The notes beneath the pieces are model-generated. The model was given only the letters and a program-made list of their open reading frames with translations, was not told where the DNA came from and did no database searches. The position numbers and the translations under genes are program-made. Below are positions 6,349 through 12,483 of a stretch of DNA of 12,483 nt, one piece after another. This DNA is from Rickettsia typhi (GTDB lineage: Bacteria > Pseudomonadota > Alphaproteobacteria > Rickettsiales > UBA1997). The DNA lies in the NCBI GenBank assembly GCA_945903615.1, contig CAMDOL010000036.1, positions 1-12,483 of the forward strand, given 5' to 3'. Numbering within the stretch: position 1 is the first letter of the stretch; the number at the start of each line of letters is the position of its first letter.

Positions 6349-8037
6349 GTGTTAAACTCAATTTTAATTCACAACATTGTTTTGATTGATCGGCTCGAAA
6401 TTAAGCTGGTGAATAATTTTTGTATTTTAACTGGCGAAACCGGATCTGGAAAATCAATTTTACTTGATGCTTTGGGCTTGGCAATTGGCTACAGATCCAG
6501 CAATCGCTTGCTGCGCAAAGATGCGGCGCAAGGTTTGGTAGTGGCAGAATTTAATATTAAAAACAATCCTGCTTGCGCAGAAATTCTTGCTGAAAACGGC
6601 TTAGTTAATCCTGAAAATAACGATCTTTTAATCTTACGCCGAACCTTATCAGGAAATGGCAGCAAAGCTTTTGTAAATGATATTGCGGTGGGCGTTAATT
6701 TGCTCAATCAAATTGGTTCAACCTTAATTGAAATTCACGGACAGCACGAACAAAACAAACTTTTGGAGCCCAGCTTTCACCGCATCATTCTTGATTTATA
6801 CGCAAACAATAAAATTCTACTTTTGGAGGTGAATAAAATTTTTGATGAGTTGGACAATGTCAAAAAACAATTACAACAATTCAATGATGAAAAAGAGCAA
6901 AATGAAAGAGAACGAGATTATTTAGGGCACATCATCAAAGAGCTAGAAACCTCTCAAATAAAGGCTGAAGAGGAGGAAATCTTAATTGGAAAACGTAATT
7001 TAATTTTAAATGGTGAAAAAATTAGCAACTTGATGAATGAAATCTCTAGCGATATTTATGATGCTGATAGCAAAATATTTTCAGCTAATAAATCTTTGAT
7101 TCGCAATCAAAATTTAGGAAATTTTTTGAATGCCACGGAGAATAAAGGGGAGAATAAATTAGAAAAATTGATCAATATTTTAGATGCGGTTACCAATCAA
7201 ACTGAGCAAGTAAAATCAATTATCGACGAGATAATTTCCAACATTGGTGGTCGTGATTTTAGTTTGGAAGAAATTGAGGAAAGATTATTTTTGATTCGCA
7301 GCCTATCTCGAAAATTCAACACTCCTATTGACAAATTGCCTAATTTTTTAGAAAGCACTAAAGAGAAATTATTGGTGGTAGAAAATTTTAATATTTTAGC
7401 GGGTGATTTAGAAAAACAAAAAAATATTTTAGAAAAAGAATATTTCAAAAAAGCCTCTGATCTCAGTAAAATTAGGCAACAAGCTGCTTTAAAATTGACT
7501 ACTAAAGTTGAAAGTGAGTTGGCATTTTTAAAAATGTCGTCAGTAAAATTTGCAGTTAAGATTGAAAAGCTGACACCAGAAAATTATAACCTCAATGGAA
7601 TTGACAATATAAAATTCTCCGCCGCAACCAACGCCAGCAGCAATTTGGATGATATTTCTAAAATCGCTTCCGGCGGTGAATTATCTAGATTTATGCTCGC
7701 ACTTAAAGTTGCGCTTCTCGAAATCAAATCAACTCCAATTTTAATTTTTGACGAAATTGATTCTGGAATTGGAGGCGCAGTTGCTAACGCAGTTGGTGAA
7801 AGGCTAAAACTATTATCCAAAAATTCTCAAATCTTAGTGGTGACTCACCATCCGCAAATCGCCGCTAAAGCTGATTATCACTTGCGAGTTGAAAAAACTA
7901 CCCAGAAAAATATTACCAAAACCGAAATCAAGGTTTTAGATTTAGAAGCCAGAGAGCAAGAAGTAGCAAGAATGTTGGCGGCTGAAGAGGTTACGGACGA
8001 GGCTTTGGCAGCGGCACGAAAATTAATGGAAAATTGA
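6349..8037 (+). CDS. recN: DNA repair ATPase RecN (SMC-like)
   Basis: RecN is a cohesin-like ATPase that acts at double-strand breaks with RecA, holding broken DNA during recombinational repair. The 562 residues are close to the usual length. Visible are the N-terminal ILIHNIVLIDRLEI, Walker A GETGSGKS (29-36), the IEIHGQHEQNKLL segment (127-139), a long Glu/Lys/Asn-rich middle (about 155-390) expected to form the coiled coil, signature IASGGELSRF (439-448), Walker B LIFDEIDSGIGG (465-476) and THHPQIAAKAD (499-509). The start is GTG at 6349: an in-frame TAA at 6346-6348 directly precedes it. A TTGATA (6282-6287) / TAAATT (6304-6309) pair is a weak promoter candidate in the gap shared with the HIT gene. 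The downstream DUF192 gene starts one base after the stop. Confidence 0.96.
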   Translation: MLNSILIHNIVLIDRLEIKLVNNFCILTGETGSGKSILLDALGLAIGYRSSNRLLRKDAAQGLVVAEFNIKNNPACAEILAENGLVNPENNDLLILRRTLSGNGSKAFVNDIAVGVNLLNQIGSTLIEIHGQHEQNKLLEPSFHRIILDLYANNKILLLEVNKIFDELDNVKKQLQQFNDEKEQNERERDYLGHIIKELETSQIKAEEEEILIGKRNLILNGEKISNLMNEISSDIYDADSKIFSANKSLIRNQNLGNFLNATENKGENKLEKLINILDAVTNQTEQVKSIIDEIISNIGGRDFSLEEIEERLFLIRSLSRKFNTPIDKLPNFLESTKEKLLVVENFNILAGDLEKQKNILEKEYFKKASDLSKIRQQAALKLTTKVESELAFLKMSSVKFAVKIEKLTPENYNLNGIDNIKFSAATNASSNLDDISKIASGGELSRFMLALKVALLEIKSTPILIFDEIDSGIGGAVANAVGERLKLLSKNSQILVVTHHPQIAAKADYHLRVEKTTQKNITKTEIKVLDLEAREQEVARMLAAEEVTDEALAAARKLMEN

Positions 8038-8038
8038 T

Positions 8039-8479
8039 ATGAATTTATTTACAAAACTTACCACAATTTTTTCTTGTGTAATATTTTTTACCGCCTTGAG
8101 CAGCAAAGATTATAGAACAAATTTACAAATCAAAAATCCTCAGGGTAAAAAGGTTAATAATTTTTTAGTGAGTATAGCCAAAGACGATGAGCAACTCATG
8201 AAAGGCTTGATGTTTGTAACTTATCTGCCTCAAAACTATGGAATGATTTTTGAATTTAAAAATGAGCATATGGTTTATATGTGGATGAAGAATACCAAAA
8301 TTCCACTTGATATGCTCTTTATTGATAAGACAAAAACAATTGTCAGTATTAAAAATAAAGCTGAGGTTGAATCTTTGGATTCCATCTCATCTATAAAACC
8401 AGTTACAAAAGTTCTGGAAATCAACGGTGGATTGGCAAAGAAATTAGGAATTGCAGTTGGTGATAAAGTTGAGTATTAG
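8039..8479 (+). CDS. DUF192 family protein, probably exported
   Basis: Biochemical function is unknown for this family. The 146-residue protein begins with a positively charged, then hydrophobic stretch (about 1-22, ending FFTALSS) that looks like a signal peptide or anchor, so the domain is likely periplasmic. The DUF192 core follows: QLMKGLMFV (52-60), GMIFEF (68-73), the hallmark MWMKNTKIPLDMLFID (81-96), and KVLEINGG (124-131) with a C-terminal GIAVGDKVEY. The ATG is one base after the recN stop, so the two are almost certainly cotranscribed; whether this has functional meaning is unclear. A long hairpin lies 27 bases downstream of the stop and may end the recN-DUF192 transcript. Confidence 0.9.
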   Translation: MNLFTKLTTIFSCVIFFTALSSKDYRTNLQIKNPQGKKVNNFLVSIAKDDEQLMKGLMFVTYLPQNYGMIFEFKNEHMVYMWMKNTKIPLDMLFIDKTKTIVSIKNKAEVESLDSISSIKPVTKVLEINGGLAKKLGIAVGDKVEY

Positions 8480-8506
8480 AACCAAATATTTATTTTGAAC
8501 CAAATA

Positions 8507-8667
8507 ATACCATTTCCAATCTTAAATTCGTCTTTAAGCTTCGTCTTTTTGGTAAAAATTTGCTTGAAGAATTTAGAGGTAGAGCCTACTACCTCTTGCA
8601 TTCTTCGTCGCAATTTTTCCTCAAAAATACTTTGCTTAAATAATGAATTTAAGATTGGAAATGGTAT
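8507..8667. repeat. 161-bp long imperfect hairpin between convergent genes
   Basis: Positions 8507-8529 and 8645-8667 are perfect 23-bp reverse complements. Inside, TTTAAGCTTC..GTAAAAATTTGC on the left pairs imperfectly with GCAATTTTT..TTTGCTTAAA on the right, and the apex AGAGGTAG (8575-8582) pairs with CTACCTCT (8589-8596) around a 6-base loop, so pairing extends over the full length. It sits between the stops of the rightward DUF192 gene and the leftward fixH gene, where it could act as a two-way transcription barrier. The right arm carries CTTCGTCGCA, also present in the rsmA insertion, which suggests a mobile palindromic repeat. The open frame across it has no protein-like character. Confidence 0.85.
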
Positions 8668-8706
8668 AACTTATGCTGCCGCTAAAAAACACAATAGGCT
8701 AAGAGT

Positions 8707-9210
8707 TTACCTAACCACTAATCTTTTAATATCCTGATAAACATCATCATTCTTCCGCGCTACAATCTCAATGTCCCATTGACCAATCATAGAAAATTCG
8801 ATGGCAGAATTATAGCTTTGAGTTTTGGTATCAAACTTTAAATCAACAGAAAAATCTTTACCTTCCTGAACTGGGCGTTTCATATTGGCGGTGATGGTAG
8901 CAATTGAGATTTCTTGATGATTTTTGTCGAATAATTTTACTTGCAGAATTCCAGTTTTAGATTTTTCAAATTGATAATTAATTTGTGATTTCCAGCCTAA
9001 CTGATTCTGAGCTTTCACCGCTGCAATCGTGTCATTATATTTTAAACCTTTTTGATAACCATCTTCAGTGGCTAATCCGCGCCAAGTTTTTTCGGCGACT
9101 ATAATATAAGAGATATCGACGATGATAAAAGTGGAGAAAAATGCTGCGAAGATCCAAGCGATAAGCTTAGCTCTCTTGGGTTTTTGGGTTGGTTGCGTTT
9201 CTGGTTTCAT
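8707..9210 (-). CDS. fixH: FixH family membrane protein (cbb3 oxidase assembly)
   Basis: FixH proteins are encoded with FixG/FixI/FixS and are implicated in assembly and copper supply of cbb3-type cytochrome oxidase, used for respiration at low oxygen. The 167-residue protein has a short basic cytoplasmic tail, one membrane segment (about 16-38) and a periplasmic domain. Family features seen are the TWRGLATEDGYQKGLKYN segment (42-59), QLGW (70-73) and a C-terminal GQWDIEIVAR (143-152). No fixG, fixI or ccoNOP gene is in the window. The ATG at 9210 lies inside rnpA, giving a 44-base overlap in another frame; no later ATG could replace it before residue 110, so the overlap looks real. It is the last gene of the rpmH-rnpA-fixH block. 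Confidence 0.8.
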   Translation of the reverse strand: MKPETQPTQKPKRAKLIAWIFAAFFSTFIIVDISYIIVAEKTWRGLATEDGYQKGLKYNDTIAAVKAQNQLGWKSQINYQFEKSKTGILQVKLFDKNHQEISIATITANMKRPVQEGKDFSVDLKFDTKTQSYNSAIEFSMIGQWDIEIVARKNDDVYQDIKRLVVR

Positions 9211-9589
9211 TTTCTTTTATTAGGCGCTTGAGATGTTTTAAACAGAATTTTAAATCATCATAAATATTTTGAAAACTGCTACCAACGATTTCTTTTTTGG
9301 CGATAATGGAATAATCAAAATGATTATTGGTGAATTGTTCTTGAGCTAGTTGCAAAAAAACTTGGCGGTATCTGCGCTTTACTTTATTTCTAACAACCGC
9401 ATTACCAACTTTTTTGCTAACAGTGACTCCAAAACGGCAAATATCATCAATTTTTTTTGTGTGCGGATTAAGCAAATATTTCTCCGACATTTTACCAGCA
9501 AGGATTAGAGAGGTTTTCGAGTGAAAGCGAAGAGTGGATTTGGAAAGAATAAGAAAATCAGCGCGTTTTTTGATAGAGATTAAAATCAT
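9167..9589 (-). CDS. rnpA: Ribonuclease P protein component
   Basis: RnpA is the protein cofactor of RNase P; it helps the catalytic RNA bind precursor tRNA and cut its 5' leader. The 140-residue protein opens ISIKKRADFLIL (4-15), continues with RFHSKTSLILA (21-31) and RFGVTVSKKVGNAVVRN (52-68), and has the RNA-binding RNKVKRRYRQ motif (67-76) in the conserved basic helix. The C-terminal tail from about 127 (ETRNATNPKTQES) runs beyond the usual end and is the part overlapped by fixH. It follows rpmH by 61 bases, the classic rpmH-rnpA pair. That spacer is a 7-bp-period repeat tract with no Shine-Dalgarno sequence, so the ATG at 9589 rests on family similarity alone. Confidence 0.93.
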   Translation of the reverse strand: MILISIKKRADFLILSKSTLRFHSKTSLILAGKMSEKYLLNPHTKKIDDICRFGVTVSKKVGNAVVRNKVKRRYRQVFLQLAQEQFTNNHFDYSIIAKKEIVGSSFQNIYDDLKFCLKHLKRLIKENETRNATNPKTQES

Positions 9590-9650
9590 ATGACTTAGTC
9601 GTTAGCGTTTAGTGGTTAGTGGCTGATTGACTAATGACTAATAACTAGAT
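9590..9650. repeat. 7-bp-period degenerate tandem repeat between rpmH and rnpA
   Basis: Read on the minus strand the spacer breaks into heptamers: ATTAGTC, ATTAGTC, AATCAGC, CACTAAC, CACTAAA, CGCTAAC, GACTAAG, then TCAT and the rnpA ATG. The first two units are identical; the rest share the CTAA-type core at a strict 7-base spacing. It fills the whole rpmH-rnpA gap, where a ribosome-binding site would be expected. It resembles the tract upstream of rsmA in period and position. Confidence 0.6.
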
Positions 9651-9785
9651 TTATACAGTAAGCGACGCTCTACCTTTAGCTCTTCTATTGCTAAGAACGA
9701 TTCTGCCGCCAACGGTTTTCATTCTGGCTCTAAAGCCGTGTCTTCTCTTGCGAACTATTTTGCTTGGTTGCCAAGTTCTTTTCAT
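9651..9785 (-). CDS. rpmH: 50S ribosomal protein L34
   Basis: L34 is a small, very basic 23S rRNA-binding protein of the large ribosomal subunit. Translation of the minus strand gives 44 residues beginning [18 protein letters not shown], followed by [26 protein letters not shown], split here for length. The (M)KRTxQPS start and RRRAKGR-like end are hallmarks of L34, and the length is exact for the family. Another ATG six bases upstream (9791) would add Met-Ala; the conserved start is at 9785. It lies upstream of rnpA as in most bacteria. The gene is divergent from atpD, with 147-153 bases between starts, and a candidate promoter is present there. No dnaA gene or obvious replication origin is next to it. 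Confidence 0.97.
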   Translation of the reverse strand: MKRTWQPSKIVRKRRHGFRARMKTVGGRIVLSNRRAKGRASLTV

Positions 9786-9828
9786 TGCCATAAAATAAAG
9801 TGTATTGAGGTTTTTAACAAGGTGTAGG

Positions 9829-9856
9829 ATTTTAAGTATCTGTTTTACAATAGCAA
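9829..9856 (-). promoter_or_regulatory. Candidate promoter for rpmH-rnpA-fixH
   Basis: On the minus strand TTGCTA (9851-9856) is followed after 16 bases by TAAAAT (9829-9834), close to sigma-70 -35 and -10 boxes. Initiation would be near 9822, leaving a leader of about 30-37 bases before rpmH. Prediction from consensus only. Confidence 0.45.
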
Positions 9857-9867
9857 TAATTTTTTTC

Positions 9868-9896
9868 TTGAATTGTAAGATCTGTTCTTGTAAATT
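9868..9896 (+). promoter_or_regulatory. Candidate promoter for atpD-atpC
   Basis: TTGAAT (9868-9873) and TAAATT (9891-9896) are separated by exactly 17 bases, each matching four of six consensus positions. Initiation would be near 9903, about 36 bases before the atpD ATG. Because atpD is not behind atpG here, it needs its own promoter, and this divergent gap is the natural place. Consensus match only. Confidence 0.4.
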
Positions 9897-9923
9897 TCGC
9901 CACTTAACATTTGGCCAATCTAA

Positions 9924-11363
<1,440 letters not shown>

Positions 11364-11365
11364 TT

Positions 11366-11620
11366 ATGTTGACCAAAGAACTGCAAATTGAAATTATCTC
11401 GCCAGAAGGTTATTTATTCAAAGGGCATTGTTATTTAGTCACAATTCCGGCGGCAGATGGCGAGATGGGTTTGATGGCAGATCATGAAGCGGTTTTAACT
11501 AGTTTGCACAAAGGTCAGGTAGCAATTCTGGATAATCACAATAATATTTTGAAGGAATATGCGATTGAGAGCGGATTTGCCGAGATGTTTGATAATAAAC
11601 TTTTGGTATTGATTGATTAA
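11366..11620 (+). CDS. atpC: F1 ATP synthase subunit epsilon, beta-sandwich domain only
   Basis: Epsilon belongs to the central stalk and couples rotation to the F1 head; its C-terminal helices can also inhibit ATP hydrolysis in many bacteria. The 84-residue protein has the N-terminal beta-sandwich: IEIISPEGYLFKG (8-20), VTIPAADGEMGLMADHEAVLT (25-45), and the final strand GFAEMFDNKLLVLI (70-83). The protein stops exactly after this domain; the usual helical hairpin of about 45-50 residues is missing. No other frame beyond the stop restores it. Cotranslation with atpD is likely (two-base gap; AGAAGG about a dozen bases upstream). An insertion-sequence remnant begins 21 bases after the stop, so natural domain loss and IS-caused truncation are both possible. 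Confidence 0.92.
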   Translation: MLTKELQIEIISPEGYLFKGHCYLVTIPAADGEMGLMADHEAVLTSLHKGQVAILDNHNNILKEYAIESGFAEMFDNKLLVLID

Positions 11621-11640
11621 TCTTTGCTAACCAACATTGA

Positions 11641-11790
11641 TTAATTGTTAAGTCCCACCTTCTTATGGCTAGGATTTATCAGAAAAATATCGGGGTTAAT
11701 TTGATATTCTTCAATAACTCTTTCATAAGGAGTTTTAAACTTCAAAGACTTTAATGGTCTTTGATAATTATAAACCAGCAGGAAAGACAT
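11641..11790 (-). pseudogene. C-terminal remnant of an IS481/IS3-type (DDE integrase) transposase
   Basis: The minus strand encodes 49 residues ending in a stop at 11641-11643. The sequence LLVYNYQRPLKSLKFKTPYE is the YN-x-RP-x-x-SL-x-x-x-TP signature at the C-terminal end of rve-type integrase transposases, followed by NPDIFLINPSHKKVGLNN, the tail type seen in IS481-like proteins. The DDE catalytic core is missing upstream: beyond 11790 the frame soon loses similarity. The ATG at 11790 is incidental. This is a decayed insertion sequence pointing toward atpC, and its outer end must lie within a few tens of bases of the atpC stop. Confidence 0.7.
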
Positions 11791-11823
11791 TATACCATTT
11801 CTCACTCCTAACTACCCAATAGA

Positions 11824-11852
11824 TTGACTTAAAACAGTTGCTATCCTAAACT
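11824..11852 (+). promoter_or_regulatory. Candidate promoter before the 31-codon frame
   Basis: TTGACT (11824-11829) and TAAACT (11847-11852) are 17 bases apart; the -35 box matches five of six consensus bases and the -10 box four. It precedes the short frame at 11887. Consensus match only. Confidence 0.3.
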
Positions 11853-11886
11853 CCAAACGCCCATATCAACCAAAGGAGTTCTTATT

Positions 11887-11982
11887 ATGCCAGCAACCTC
11901 AAAATTATTAGACGATTCATTAACTCTACAAGCTATGAAGGGTTTAAAGAGACTATCGCAAAATCCCCACAATAAACTATAA
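11887..11982 (+). CDS. 31-residue hypothetical peptide or truncated gene start
   Basis: I do not recognise this product. The ATG at 11887 is preceded by AAAGGAG eight bases upstream, the best ribosome-binding site in the window, and by a promoter-like pair. The peptide begins MPATSKLLDDSLTLQ and ends NPHNKL, with no membrane segment. After the stop, the +1 frame continues for ten more codons (through KKSLKEI), which could mean a frameshifted or truncated N-terminus of a larger gene broken by the surrounding insertion sequences. A genuine small protein is the alternative. Low confidence that it is functional. Confidence 0.3.
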   Translation: MPATSKLLDDSLTLQAMKGLKRLSQNPHNKL

Positions 11983-12121
11983 AAAAATCTCTTAAAGAAA
12001 TCTAAAAACTTCTTGCCATTAAACCTAATTTATTTAAAATAATAACCAGTTTAAGCCTTTGTTTATCTGCTTCTAACAAGGTTTCATAAAAAGTTATTTT
12101 AACAAATTTAGTTAGGCATAA

Positions 12122-12483
12122 ATGCAAACAGAAATAGTAAATCTTAATGATTTGGTAAAAAAAGATCATCCTTACCGCAGATTACTTTCAATCATCGATT
12201 TTGTCATACTTGCAAAAAATATTGCTAATATCAAAAACAATCAGGCAGTTGGAAGAGTTGGATACAGAGTTGATGCCTGCCTTAAAATGTTAGCCTTACA
12301 ATTTATGGAAGATTTATCTGATAGAGAATTGGAAAGATTTATTGCAGAAAATACTGCAGCAAAATTATTCTGTGATTTTTCTTTAATCAGCCAAACTCCT
12401 GATCACAGCCTGTTTGGCAGATTAAGACAAAGCATCGGAACCAATAATTGGTATGGCTATAAAAGGCATGTATCAGTTGATAT
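12122..12483 (+). mobile_element. IS5-type transposase, partial at window edge, probable internal deletion
   Basis: The ATG at 12122 opens a frame of 120 codons that runs off the right edge. The first 108 residues form an N-terminal DUF772-type transposase domain: KKDHPYRRLLSIIDF (13-27), VDACLKMLALQFMEDLSDRELERF (50-73, helical) and QTPDHSLFGRLRQSIGTN (91-108). The next residues, WYGYKRHVSVD (110-120), match the motif that in IS5-family transposases lies about a hundred residues further on, after the first catalytic aspartate. The sequence therefore seems to jump across the part with the first DDE residue, leaving the frame intact. An assembly collapse at this repeat is possible. Such a protein should be catalytically dead. 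Confidence 0.75.

Larger units (their letters stand above)
11791..12121. other. Gap between two transposase remnants
   Basis: About 330 bases without a confident gene. It holds a promoter-like pair (11824-11852), a 31-codon frame with a strong ribosome-binding site (11887-11982), and, on the minus strand, a protein-like open stretch ending at 12002-12004 that includes TLLEADKQRLKLVIILNKLG but has no identifiable start or family. The last part (to 12121) must be the leader and left end of the IS5-type element at 12122; I could not locate its terminal repeat. Confidence 0.5.

Noticed and set aside
6281..6361. Longer HIT protein start at 6361 overlapping recN.
   Set aside because: The 27 extra residues do not match the family start, and the ATG at 6280 gives a normal length and a free divergent gap for recN.
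8495..8737. An 80-codon plus-strand frame between DUF192 and fixH.
   Set aside because: It is read straight through the 161-bp hairpin and has no protein-like features; the DNA is better explained by the palindrome.
12002..12121. Minus-strand coding stretch containing TLLEADKQRLKLVIILNKLG.
   Set aside because: It looks protein-like but has no start, no recognised family, and its upstream part would overlap the clear plus-strand transposase; kept only as a note.

Overview
The window is AT-rich bacterial chromosome. Gene content points to an alphaproteobacterium with an endosymbiont-like genome, most plausibly in Rickettsiales outside the genus Rickettsia, or a related intracellular lineage. 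The reasons are an archaeal-type class I aldolase, an alphaproteobacterial HIT protein, FixH, F1-ATPase genes split from the rest of their operon, many palindromic repeats and decaying insertion sequences. This placement is inference; no rRNA is present to confirm it.

Layout. Positions 1-460 hold no recognisable gene but are rich in palindromes: a 132-bp nested inverted repeat and two further hairpins. Positions 461-3221 form a leftward block in transcription order rsmG, ald, rsmA: two 16S rRNA methyltransferases flanking alanine dehydrogenase. A 40-bp gap separates it from the rightward class I fructose-bisphosphate aldolase gene (3262-4191). A repeat-filled spacer (4192-4407) leads to a double-ATPase peptide ABC transporter gene, whose 3' end overlaps a convergent HIT gene. 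The HIT gene is divergent from recN, and recN is followed one base later by a secreted DUF192 gene. A 161-bp hairpin then separates convergent blocks. The second leftward block is rpmH, rnpA, fixH. Divergent from it are atpD and atpC (9939-11620), without atpA or atpG. From 11641 to the right edge the DNA is an insertion-sequence graveyard: the C-terminal end of an IS481/IS3-type transposase, a 31-codon orphan reading frame, and an IS5-type transposase that appears internally deleted and runs off the window.

The genes are mostly housekeeping: ribosome methylation, L34, RNase P protein, DNA repair, ATP synthase and central carbon. No previously undescribed multi-gene system is convincing. The unusual material is between and inside the genes: (1) a repeat-like in-frame insertion inside rsmA; (2) a small palindrome family seen at three places; (3) degenerate 7-bp-period arrays just upstream of rsmA and rnpA; (4) a perfect 2 x 30-bp tandem repeat; (5) a long hairpin sharing a short motif with the rsmA insertion; and (6) an epsilon subunit reduced to its beta-sandwich domain beside an IS remnant.
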